Shown here one piece after another: positions 55,613 to 63,225 of a stretch of 64,000 bases of DNA. How positions within the stretch are numbered: position 1 is the first letter of the stretch; each line of letters starts with the position of its first letter. This DNA is from Kribbella qitaiheensis (GTDB lineage: Bacteria; Actinomycetota; Actinomycetes; Propionibacteriales; Kribbellaceae), in NCBI RefSeq assembly GCF_014217565.1, contig NZ_CP043661.1, forward strand, positions 5,146,001-5,210,000, read 5' to 3'. Under the pieces are notes generated by a model that searched no databases, was not told the origin of the DNA, and saw only the letters and a program-made list of their open reading frames with translations. Made by a program: the position numbers and the translations under genes.

Positions 55613-57268
55613 TCAGGACACCGCCTTCGCGGCCGCGCGGCCGGCTGTGCGGCCGGTGAAGAGGCAGTTGCCGACGAAGGTTCCTTCGAGCGAGCGGTAG
55701 CCGTGGCTGCCGCCGCCGCCGAAGCCGGCGACCTCACCGGCCGCGTAGACGCCCGGCAACGGGGTGCCGTCGGCCCGCAGTACGCGGGAGTCCAGATCGG
55801 TCTGCAGGCCGCCGAGGGACTTGCGGGTAAGGATGTTCAGCTTCACCGCGATCAGCGGGCCCGCCTTCGGGTCGAGGATCTTGTGCGGGCTCGCGACCCG
55901 GATCAGCTTGTCGCCGCGATAGTTCCGGGCGCCACGGAGCGCGGTGATCTGCAGGTCCTTGGTGAAGGTGTTGTCCATCTCCCGGTCCCGGGCGACGATC
56001 TGCCGTTCCAGGTCGGTCAGGTCGATCAGCTTGTCAACGGTCAGCTCGTTCATCCCGCGGACCAGGTCGGCCAGGTTGTCGCGGACGACGAAGTCGGCGC
56101 CCTTTTCCATGAAGGCGCGGACGGGCGCGGTGGCGCCGCCGCGAGCCCGGCCGAGGACGGCCTTGATGTCCTTGCCGGTCAGGTCGGGATTCTGCTCCTG
56201 ACCCGACAGCGCGAACTCCTTCTCGATGATCTTCTGGGTCAGCACGAACCAGCTGTAGTCGTAGCCGGTGGTCATGATGTGCTCGAGCGTGCCGAGGGTG
56301 TCGAAGCCGGGGAACAGCGGCACCGGCAGTCGCTTGCCGGTGGCATCGAACCACAGCGACGACGGGCCGGGCAGGATCCGGATGCCGTGCATCGGCCAGA
56401 TCGGGTCCCAGTTCCGGATGCCCTCGACGTAGTGCCACATCCGGTCGCGGTTCACGTACCGGCCGCCGGCCGCCTCGGTGATGCCGAGCATCCGGCCGTC
56501 CACGTGCGCCGGTACACCGGAGATCATGTGCTCCGGTGGCTTCCCCATCCGGGCCGGCCACTGCGCGCGGACCAGGTCGTGGTTGCCGCCGATCCCGCCG
56601 GAGGTGACGATCACCGCCTGCGCGGTGAGAGCGAAGTCCTCGACCTCGGTGCGGGAGCTCGCGACGCCACGAGCCACATCGCTCGGCTCCAGCACCTTCC
56701 CGCCGACGCCGTCGACGACGCCGGCCGTCACGGTCAGCTCGTCGACGCGGTGCCGGAACCTGAACTCCACCAGGCCTTTCGCCACCGCCTCACGGACGCG
56801 GCGCTCGAACGGCTCGACCAAACCCGGCCCGGTGCCCCAGGTGATGTGGAACCGCGGCACCGAGTTGCCGTGCCCATCGGCGTTGTAGCCGCCGCGCTCG
56901 GCCCAGCCGACCACCGGGAAGAATCTGACCCCCTGCCCATGCAGCCAGGGGCGCTTCTCGCCGGCCGCGAAGTCGACGTACGCCTCGGCCCACTGCCGGG
57001 CCCACTTGTCCTCATCGTCCAGCCGGTCGAAGCCGGCCGAGCCGAGCCAGTCCTGCAGGGCCAGGTCGCGGGAGTCCTTGATGCCGAGCCGGCGCTGTTC
57101 GGGTGAGTCGACGAACATCAGCCCGCCGAACGACCAGAAGGCCTGGCCGCCGAGTGACGCCTCCGGTTCCTGGTCGAGCAACAACACCTTCTTGCCCGCA
57201 TCGGCCAGTTCGGCGGTGGCGGCCAGCCCGGCCAGCCCCGCTCCGACGACGATCACATCAGCGTCCAT
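55613..57268 (-). CDS. FAD-dependent dehydrogenase, KsdD/fumarate-reductase-like
   Basis: A 551-residue flavoprotein. DADVIVVGAGLAGLAATAEL is the N-terminal FAD fold; EASLGGQAFWSFGGLMFVDS and VIVTSGGIGGNHDLVRAQWP follow the FRD/KsdD family; GVYAAGEVAGFGGGGSHGYR and SLEGTFVGNCLFTGRTAGRA form the C-terminal FAD-binding part. These enzymes dehydrogenate or reduce ring or chain C-C bonds, including 3-ketosteroids. ATG 57268 was chosen because GAGGGGAAACAG precedes it. It is divergent from the DUF5107 protein, with a palindrome in the gap. Confidence 0.9.
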   Translation of the reverse strand: MDADVIVVGAGLAGLAATAELADAGKKVLLLDQEPEASLGGQAFWSFGGLMFVDSPEQRRLGIKDSRDLALQDWLGSAGFDRLDDEDKWARQWAEAYVDFAAGEKRPWLHGQGVRFFPVVGWAERGGYNADGHGNSVPRFHITWGTGPGLVEPFERRVREAVAKGLVEFRFRHRVDELTVTAGVVDGVGGKVLEPSDVARGVASSRTEVEDFALTAQAVIVTSGGIGGNHDLVRAQWPARMGKPPEHMISGVPAHVDGRMLGITEAAGGRYVNRDRMWHYVEGIRNWDPIWPMHGIRILPGPSSLWFDATGKRLPVPLFPGFDTLGTLEHIMTTGYDYSWFVLTQKIIEKEFALSGQEQNPDLTGKDIKAVLGRARGGATAPVRAFMEKGADFVVRDNLADLVRGMNELTVDKLIDLTDLERQIVARDREMDNTFTKDLQITALRGARNYRGDKLIRVASPHKILDPKAGPLIAVKLNILTRKSLGGLQTDLDSRVLRADGTPLPGVYAAGEVAGFGGGGSHGYRSLEGTFVGNCLFTGRTAGRAAAKAVS

Positions 57269-57290
57269 CTGTTTCCCCTCGCCGCTCGTG

Positions 57291-57313
57291 GTCGTCCATG
57301 TATATCGGACGAC
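57291..57313. promoter_or_regulatory. Inverted repeat between divergent genes
   Basis: GTCGTCC, nine bases, GGACGAC; 7-base perfect arms. It lies 23-45 bases upstream of the flavoprotein start and 47 before the DUF5107 start, so it may control both. The regulator is not known. Confidence 0.5.
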
Positions 57314-57359
57314 GCCCAACCCTGGACTAAGACTGCGCGAAGTTGCGAGAATCGACGCT

Positions 57360-59285
57360 GTGACGATCCTTTCTGCGCAAGATCTGGTTCTGCCCGCGGC
57401 GGCGTTCGGAGCGGAGAACCCGTTGCCGCCGATCCAGCGGAAGGCCGGCCGGGGTCGGCTCGACAACCACGCCGACCTGCCCGCCGAGATGCGGCAGAAC
57501 CTGGAGTACGGCCAGCTCGGCTACTCGTTGCCGTGTCTCACCCAGGACAACTACGACCGGAGCCTGGTGGACCGGCCGATCCCGACCCTCGTTCTGGAGA
57601 ACGACCACCTGCGCGCCACCGTCCTGCCGTCGCTCGGCGGACGGCTCTACTCGCTCGTCCACCAGGCGAGCGGCCAAGAGTTGCTCTACCGCAACCCGGT
57701 GCTCCAGCCGGCCAACCTCGCCCTCCGCGACGCCTGGTTCGCCGGCGGTGTCGAGTGGAATCTCGGCAGCACCGGCCACTGGACCGGCACCTGCTCGCCG
57801 ATGCACGCCGCCCGGGTCGAGGGCCCGGACGGCAGCCCGATCCTGCGCCTGTGGGAGTGGGAACGCAGCCGGAACCTCGTCACCCAACTCGACTTCTGGC
57901 TCCCGGACGACTCCGAGTTCCTGTACGTCGGGGCGCGGATCCAGAATCCGTCGACCGATCCGGCCCCGGTGTACTGGTGGTCGAACATCGCCGTCGAGCA
58001 GGCGCCGGACACCCGGGTCCTGGTGCCCGCGAACCAGGCGTGGCAGCACGGCTACGGCAACCGGCTCGACCTGGTGGACCTACCGGTGCAGGACGAGGTC
58101 GACCTCAGCTACCCGATGCGGCATCGGCGGGCGATCGACTTCTTCTTCGAACCCCTGCCGGAGCAGCAGCCGTGGATCGCGGCACTCGATGCTGATGGCA
58201 ACGGGTTGGTGCAGACCTCGACCGAGCGGCTGCCCGGCCGGAAGATGTTCGTCTGGGGTGAGAGCCGGGGCGGTCACCGCTGGCAGGAGTGGCTCTCGCC
58301 CGGCAAGCAGAATGATGGGTACTGCGAGATCCAGGCCGGTCTGGCCAAGACCCAGCTCGAACACCTGAAGTTGCCTGAAGCAACGGAATGGCACTGGCTG
58401 GAGGCGTATGGTCGCCTCGACGTCGATCCGGCCGTCGCGCACGCCGAGGAATGGGAGGTGGCGCGGACGGGTGTCGCCGCCACCTTGAAGTCATTGCTCA
58501 GTGCAACCGATTTGGCCGGGCGCGAGAAGGATTGGCTGACGGTCGCGGACTCGGCGCCAGGCGAGACCTTGTCGGCCGGCTCGGGATGGGGAGCGCTCGA
58601 GCTACGGCGTACGGGCTGGAAGGTCTCGACCGGTACGCCGTTCGGCGACGCCACCATGAGCGATCGGGAACGCGCCTGGTTGCCCGTACTCGAAGGACGA
58701 ATGCCGGCGAGTGCGGCGGCGCCGGATGGGACCTTGGTGGGCTGGCGTGAGCTGCTCGAAGCGGTCGAGGACGACAACTGGTTGAGTTGGTATCACCGCG
58801 GAGTCGCCCGCTGGTACGCCGGCGACGAGCCCGGCGCGATCGAGGCCTGGCACAGATCCCGGACAAGCCAGGACAACCCGTGGGCACTGCGCAACCTGGC
58901 GATCGCCACCGGAGACGAGTCGTACTACGAACGCGCGGTGGAACTCAGTTCGCCGCAGCGGGCAGAGTTGCTGGCCGAGGCGATGAACGCCTTCCTTGCC
59001 AGCGGTGGAACCGCGCAGGCGCAGCGGGTCTTCGAGCAGGCCGGTCATTTGGCATCGGATCCCAGGATCCGTCATGCCAAGGTTCGATTGCTCCTGCAGT
59101 CCGGTGATCCGGAAGGGGCGGAAAGCTTGCTGGACGAGGGGATCGAACTGCCCGGCCTGCGGGAGGGCGAGAACGATCTGGCCGGCCTCTGGCGGGAGAT
59201 TCAGGAGCAGCTCGGTAAGGATCGAACCGTTCCCACGCAGTACGAATTCAGCATGCTGGGTGACCGGGGGGAGACCGGTTCCTAA
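57360..59285 (+). CDS. DUF5107 domain and TPR protein
   Basis: A 641-residue cytoplasmic protein. The N-terminal 330 residues are a galactose-mutarotase-like (DUF5107) beta-sandwich: PTLVLENDHLRATVLPSLGG, RLYSLVHQASGQELLYRNPV, and AGGVEWNLGSTGHWTGTCSP. The C-terminal part has TPR-type helices (NWLSWYHRGVARWYAGDEPG, AIEAWHRSRTSQDNPWALRN, EAMNAFLASGGTAQAQRVFE). Such proteins are encoded with sugar-utilisation genes in many actinobacteria and are thought to act on or bind carbohydrate; the reaction is unknown. GTG 57360 was chosen because upstream sequence is antisense of the flavoprotein. Confidence 0.87.
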   Translation: MTILSAQDLVLPAAAFGAENPLPPIQRKAGRGRLDNHADLPAEMRQNLEYGQLGYSLPCLTQDNYDRSLVDRPIPTLVLENDHLRATVLPSLGGRLYSLVHQASGQELLYRNPVLQPANLALRDAWFAGGVEWNLGSTGHWTGTCSPMHAARVEGPDGSPILRLWEWERSRNLVTQLDFWLPDDSEFLYVGARIQNPSTDPAPVYWWSNIAVEQAPDTRVLVPANQAWQHGYGNRLDLVDLPVQDEVDLSYPMRHRRAIDFFFEPLPEQQPWIAALDADGNGLVQTSTERLPGRKMFVWGESRGGHRWQEWLSPGKQNDGYCEIQAGLAKTQLEHLKLPEATEWHWLEAYGRLDVDPAVAHAEEWEVARTGVAATLKSLLSATDLAGREKDWLTVADSAPGETLSAGSGWGALELRRTGWKVSTGTPFGDATMSDRERAWLPVLEGRMPASAAAPDGTLVGWRELLEAVEDDNWLSWYHRGVARWYAGDEPGAIEAWHRSRTSQDNPWALRNLAIATGDESYYERAVELSSPQRAELLAEAMNAFLASGGTAQAQRVFEQAGHLASDPRIRHAKVRLLLQSGDPEGAESLLDEGIELPGLREGENDLAGLWREIQEQLGKDRTVPTQYEFSMLGDRGETGS

Positions 59286-59429
59286 CGGTTTGGGTTTCGA
59301 CTGGAAATCTTTTGTCAGAACGTGGGAACCGGCGCATTCTTGGAGGCGTCAGAACCGTTGTGCGGGAAGGCCGCAGCTGTATCGACAAAGACGACCGCCA
59401 ATGCGGGCGGCGCGTCGGGGGTAGGTGCC

Positions 59430-59822
59430 ATGTTGACTATCGTTGTATTCGGAGGGTTCGGCCTGGTGCTGCTGGTCGCAGCATGCATCGTGGCAGACGT
59501 GGTCGCGGGTGGGAGACGTCGCGATCAGGGTGAGGAGAAGACGGCGGGGTTGGTGGTCCGGGTTCGGGGACCGATCCGCGGTCAATTGGTGGGCGGTGCT
59601 CCGGCGGAGTACGTCGAGGTCACCGTCGAGTACTACACGCGGCATGGCGAAGGCCCGTTCGAGGTCCTGCGCAAGCTGCCGGTGAACAGCAGGGTCGTCT
59701 ACGCCAAGAACGACCGCGTGATCGTCAGCTACGACGTACGGGCGCCCCGCCGGGCCCGGGTCACGGGCCGGGTCAGCCATTGGCCGCAGTCCGGTCCGCG
59801 GCCATCAACGCCGGTCGCCTGA
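59430..59822 (+). CDS. Single-pass membrane protein with small beta domain
   Basis: A 130-residue protein. LTIVVFGGFGLVLLVAACIVAD is an N-terminal helix anchored at residues 2-23; the rest is a soluble beta-rich domain (LVVRVRGPIRGQLVGGAPAE, VEVTVEYYTRHGEGPFEVLR, RVIVSYDVRAPRRARVTGRV) resembling DUF3592-type extracellular or cytoplasmic domains. ATG 59430 follows GGGGTAGG. A terminator with a T-run follows at 59883. Function unknown. Confidence 0.72.
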   Translation: MLTIVVFGGFGLVLLVAACIVADVVAGGRRRDQGEEKTAGLVVRVRGPIRGQLVGGAPAEYVEVTVEYYTRHGEGPFEVLRKLPVNSRVVYAKNDRVIVSYDVRAPRRARVTGRVSHWPQSGPRPSTPVA

Positions 59823-59882
59823 CCGAAGAATTCATCAGCCTGGGGCGATCCCAGGAGCCGGGTCCGGACCGGTGCACCCGAA

Positions 59883-59909
59883 CCCTCGCCTCAGTGGCGG
59901 GGGCCTTTT
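59883..59909 (+). terminator. Rho-independent-like terminator
   Basis: CCCTCGCC (59883-59890) pairs with GGCGGGGG (59896-59903), allowing one G-U pair, and is followed by CCTTTTAG. It lies 60 bases after the membrane-protein stop. Confidence 0.75.
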
Positions 59910-59995
59910 AGTTATTCCCGCTCCAGCCCGATCGCGGCTTCGAGCGGCGCGGCGGCGAGAGCGCCGCCGCGGCCGGGCCGGTCAGGTCTGCCGTA

Positions 59996-60643
59996 CTACG
60001 GCAGGTGTGGCTCCAGGAGCCGATGCAGCGCCGGGCGCCCCTGCGACAGCACGTACTCCGCGGCTTCGGCCGGCAGCCGGTCGGCCAGATGGGCCAGCGC
60101 CTCGCCCATCGCGATCGTCAGGGTCACCGCGAGCCGGAACTCGCGACCGTCCCGGGCTCCGAACCGCAGAGTCAGCAACTCCGCGAACTCGCCTGCGTGC
60201 TGGTCGTCGAACTCGCCGGGGGTCGCCTCCAGGTCTGGATCGCCCAGCCCGCTCAGCACGACCGCACGGAAGCCGGGGTCGTTGCGGTGCATCTCCCGGA
60301 AGGTGTCCAGGGTGACATCGACGGCCTGTCGCCAGTCCTCGACGACGGCCAGCCGCCCCCGGACCGCCTCGGTGTAGCGGTGCTGGTTGCGGCGCTCGAT
60401 GGCCTGGATCAGGGTCCGCTTGTCCGGGAAGTACCGGTAGACGCTGCCGACCGCGATCTCGGCGCGCTTGGCGATGGTGCTGGTGGAGGCCGCGTCGTAG
60501 CCGCGCTCGACCACCTCCGCGCAGGCGGCGTCCAGGATCCGCTCGACCTGACGGTTGGCGCGGTCCTGGGTGGGGGTCCGGCGCAGCGGATAGGCCGCGT
60601 CGGCGGCGGACCCGTGTTCGGCACCGGTTGACGTGGTGACCAT
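59996..60643 (-). CDS. TetR-family transcriptional regulator
   Basis: A 215-residue TetR protein. RANRQVERILDAACAEVVER, GYDAASTSTIAKRAEIAVGS and VYRYFPDKRTLIQAIERRNQ form the helix-turn-helix near residues 20-75; the C-terminal helices form the ligand pocket. ATG 60643 (MVTTSTGAEHG) was chosen because the longer start lies in the shared promoter. It is divergent from the PI-PLC-like gene at 60835 and may control it, with OsmC following on the same transcript. Confidence 0.9.
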   Translation of the reverse strand: MVTTSTGAEHGSAADAAYPLRRTPTQDRANRQVERILDAACAEVVERGYDAASTSTIAKRAEIAVGSVYRYFPDKRTLIQAIERRNQHRYTEAVRGRLAVVEDWRQAVDVTLDTFREMHRNDPGFRAVVLSGLGDPDLEATPGEFDDQHAGEFAELLTLRFGARDGREFRLAVTLTIAMGEALAHLADRLPAEAAEYVLSQGRPALHRLLEPHLP

Positions 60644-60687
60644 GGGCTCATTGTGCCTCGCGAAAGCGACAACGTTGCCAAAACCCA

Positions 60688-60714
60688 CAGTCATGTCATC
60701 AATCTGTGTGACTG
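60688..60714. promoter_or_regulatory. Weak inverted repeat in the tetR divergent region
   Basis: CAGTCA-N15-TGACTG, six-base arms. TetR operators are usually tighter palindromes, so this is a low-confidence candidate. Confidence 0.3.
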
Positions 60715-60834
60715 ATATCCAGTTCAGTGCGGCCGTTGGTTCGTGCCATGACAGCTTTCGGTCAGCCCGATGACACCGGACTGGACGAGACTCATGCTCA
60801 GATCGACACCGCCAGGTCCTTCAGAGGAGATCCA

Positions 60835-62013
60835 ATGCAGATCGGCAACAAGATGGTCGCGGGCGTCGCGTCCCTGACCGTCGCCCTGGGAGGTCTGGCC
60901 GGCTCGGCCCTGACCCCCGCCAAGCAGACGCCCAGCACGGACAACCTCCGCACCGCGGGCAACTCCGGACTGCGGATGAACCAGATCCAGCAGGTCGGTT
61001 CGCACAACTCCTACCATCGTGAGCTGAGCCCGGCGGAGCAGGCCGTGCAGAAGCAGCTGAACCCGGGGTCGGTGGACCTGTGGTACTCGCATGCCCCGAT
61101 CCAGCAGCAGTTGGAGGACCAGCGCGTCCGGACGCTGGAGCTCGACCTGTTCCCGGACCCGGCCGGAGGTCTCTACACCTACCCGCTGATCCGCAAGCTG
61201 ACCGGCCAGGGCCCGCTGACCGATCCGGCGCTGGCGCAGCCCGGGATCAAGGTCATGCACGTCCCGGACTTCGACTACAACACCAACTGCCGGACCTTCG
61301 TGATCTGCCTGCAGCAGGTCAAGGCCTGGACGGACCAGCACCCCAACGCAGCGCCGATCTCGATCAACCTCGAGCTGAAGCAGTCCGACCCGCAGGTGGT
61401 CGCGGCCGGTGGCGTTAAGGCACCGCCGTGGGACCTCACCAACCTGAACAGCGTCGACACCGAGATCCGGTCGGTCTTCCCCGCCAAGCAGCTGCTGACG
61501 CCGGACAACGTCCGCAAGCCCGGCCTGACGCTGGAGCAGTCGGTCCTGACGAAGGGCTGGCCGTCGCTCAACAGCGCCAAGGGCAAGGTGATGTTCTACT
61601 TCGACAACGGTGGCGAGGGTGAGATCCGGGACCTGTACCGCGAGGGCAAGCCGAACCTGGAAGGCCGGGCCGTCTTCACCCGTGGCCCCGAGGGCCAGCC
61701 GGATGCCGCGATCACCGAGGTGAACGACCCGCGGGGTGCGAACCAGGCCGAGATCCAGCGACTGGTGAAGAAGGGCTACCTGATCCGGACCCGGTCGGAC
61801 GAGCCGCTGGCGACGATCCGGGACAAGGACTTCAGCCGGGTCGGCATCGCGCTGGCCAGCGGTGCGCAGTACGTCACCACGGACTTCCCGGTGGCAGGAA
61901 TGGCGTCGCGGTACGACAGCGACTTCGTGGCTCAGCTGCCTGGGCACGTCGCCGTACGATGCAACCCGGTGACGGCATCGACCAAGGTGCCGGCCGGTAT
62001 TTCGGAGGGATGA
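60835..62013 (+). CDS. Secreted phosphatidylinositol-specific phospholipase C-like protein
   Basis: A 392-residue exported enzyme. The signal peptide is residues 1-30 (MVAGVASLTVALGGLAGSAL). QIQQVGSHNSYHRELSPAEQ contains H57, the first catalytic His of PI-PLC, and LEDQRVRTLELDLFPDPAGG the acidic metal/substrate residues. NLELKQSD, VMFYFDNGGEGEIRDLY and QYVTTDFPVAGMASR complete the barrel. The group is described as Ca2+-dependent PI-PLC-like (X domain). ATG 60835 follows AGGAGA. OsmC follows seven bases later, so both are in one operon. Confidence 0.88.
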   Translation: MQIGNKMVAGVASLTVALGGLAGSALTPAKQTPSTDNLRTAGNSGLRMNQIQQVGSHNSYHRELSPAEQAVQKQLNPGSVDLWYSHAPIQQQLEDQRVRTLELDLFPDPAGGLYTYPLIRKLTGQGPLTDPALAQPGIKVMHVPDFDYNTNCRTFVICLQQVKAWTDQHPNAAPISINLELKQSDPQVVAAGGVKAPPWDLTNLNSVDTEIRSVFPAKQLLTPDNVRKPGLTLEQSVLTKGWPSLNSAKGKVMFYFDNGGEGEIRDLYREGKPNLEGRAVFTRGPEGQPDAAITEVNDPRGANQAEIQRLVKKGYLIRTRSDEPLATIRDKDFSRVGIALASGAQYVTTDFPVAGMASRYDSDFVAQLPGHVAVRCNPVTASTKVPAGISEG

Positions 62014-62020
62014 TCGCGAC

Positions 62021-62467
62021 ATGTCGGAGCACGTGGTCGATGTCAGCTGGACCCGCGGTGAGCACGAGTTCACCTACGACACCTACAGCCGCGACCACGA
62101 GTGGCGCTTCGACGGCGGGATCACCGTGCCCGGGTCCGCCAATCCGGCGTACCTGGGCAGCCCGGGACCGGTCGACCCCGAGGAGGCGTTCGTGGCGGCG
62201 CTGTCGTCCTGCCACATGCTCACCTTCCTCTCGATCGCGGCCAAGAAGCGGCTGGTGGTCGACTCGTACGACGATCACGCGGTCGGCGTGATGGCGAAGA
62301 ACGCGGCCGGCAAGCTGGCGATCACCCAGGTGACCCTGCACCCGAAGATCACCTTCGCCGGGCCGACGCCGGATGCCGGGACGCTGGAGCGGATCCACCA
62401 TCTGTCCCACGAGGAGTGCTTCATCGCGAACTCGGTGACCACCGAGGTCACGGTCGCCGGCCTTTAG
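62021..62467 (+). CDS. OsmC-family peroxiredoxin-like protein
   Basis: A 148-residue OsmC/Ohr protein. The two redox Cys are C64 in ALSSCHMLTFLS and C133 in HEECFIANSVT. These reduce organic hydroperoxides with the help of a thiol partner. WTRGEHEFTYDTYSRDHEWR at the N-terminus is typical of the OsmC branch. The ATG follows CGGAGGG by five bases. It lies seven bases after the PI-PLC-like gene and ends before a long hairpin at 62492. Confidence 0.93.
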   Translation: MSEHVVDVSWTRGEHEFTYDTYSRDHEWRFDGGITVPGSANPAYLGSPGPVDPEEAFVAALSSCHMLTFLSIAAKKRLVVDSYDDHAVGVMAKNAAGKLAITQVTLHPKITFAGPTPDAGTLERIHHLSHEECFIANSVTTEVTVAGL

Positions 62468-62491
62468 AGCTCTGTCGGCGCTGGACGCCAA

Positions 62492-62557
62492 AAAACCACC
62501 CGCCGGTCGCCCTGAGCCTCGCGCAATCGGCGTCAGGACAACTCGGCGGGTGGTTTT
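62492..62557 (+). terminator. Long-stem terminator after the OsmC gene
   Basis: AAAACCACCCGCCG (62492-62505) pairs perfectly with CGGCGGGTGGTTTT (62544-62557); 14-base-pair stem and 38-base loop, ending TTTT. It should end the PI-PLC/OsmC transcript. Confidence 0.75.
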
Positions 62558-62927
62558 GGGGTGCACCCTCTGTGGTGGGAGCACCGGTGACGGGTGCAGG
62601 CGACGCTGCGCACAAGGGCGCCTCTTGCGTCGTGCGACTTCCGTGCGGTCTACCTCGGTGGGGGAGACCGTCCGGGTGCGTCGCCTGCCCGTCCGTCCGG
62701 TTAGCGCCTTACTGCTTAGCGGCGGCGTCGTTCCGGTCGTCAGGGGCGGCGTCGGCCGCGGTGGTCTCGCCGGTCTGCCCGGCGGCGAGAACGCTCATCA
62801 ATCGGTGGATCGTCATGCCAGTGAGACGCACGCGGACCCCGGGTATGACGGAGATCCGGCAAAACTTTTTGGTGTGATCGGTGTCACGCGGTGCAAACCC
62901 GGCCGTTGGTCGCACAGGTGATCGCTC
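62558..62927. other. Intergenic stretch before the TnpB remnant
   Basis: No convincing gene. A 35-codon minus-strand frame starting at ATG 62817 (MTIHRLMSVLAAGQTGETTA and ending with an Ala/Asp-rich tail at 62709) is the only protein-like item, without a good ribosome site. The left end of the insertion element, if it remains, would be here, but I could not identify it. Confidence 0.4.
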
Positions 62928-63184
62928 AGGTCTCAAGAATCGCCAGGTGCCCCCCGACGAACACCAGCCGCACGTGCGCGGCCTGCGGGCATTGCGCACC
63001 CGGGAACCGCGAGAGCCAAGCGGTCTTCGAGTGCCAAGCCTGCAGACACCAAGCGCATGCCGATACCAACGCCGCAGTCGTAATTCTCGGCCGCGCCCTC
63101 AACAGCCTCCCGGCCGCAGGACATGCGGTGCCTGGGCGCAGAGGTCCAGCCCTGGCTGGCAGCGCCAACCAATCAGCTTTATAG
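62928..63184 (+). mobile_element. C-terminal fragment of IS200/IS605-type TnpB
   Basis: The sequence RCPPTNTSRTCAACGHCAPG followed by NRESQAVFECQACRHQAHAD and TNAAVVILGRAL is the TnpB zinc-finger (CxxC...CxxC) and final acidic region of the RuvC-like domain. The complete protein has about 370-400 residues; only the last 85 remain. It ends with TAG 63182-63184 just before the right-end hairpin. It is not an active nuclease. Confidence 0.87.
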
Positions 63185-63189
63185 CGGCT

Positions 63190-63222
63190 GAGAATCCCCG
63201 GGCTTCAGTCCGGGGAGGATGT
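63190..63222 (+). mobile_element. IS200/IS605-type right end with hairpin
   Basis: GAATCCCCGGGCTTCAGTCC then GGGGAGGATGTCAA: this is the classic right end of TnpB-type elements. TCCCCGG pairs with CCGGGGA around GCTTCAGT. It lies six bases after the TnpB stop. In active elements this segment forms the 3' part of the omega RNA, followed by the guide sequence; here the guide-equivalent bases would be the start of the FUSC-type gene's tail (63223 onward). Confidence 0.8.
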
Positions 63223-63225
63223 CAA

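Noticed and set aside
55589..57106. A plus-strand frame of 505 codons
   Set aside because: Antisense of the FAD-dependent dehydrogenase; repetitive Val/Asp/Gly/Arg composition and no motif.
60724..62073. A minus-strand frame of 449 codons
   Set aside because: Antisense of the PI-PLC-like gene, which has a signal peptide and catalytic motif; the antisense product has none.
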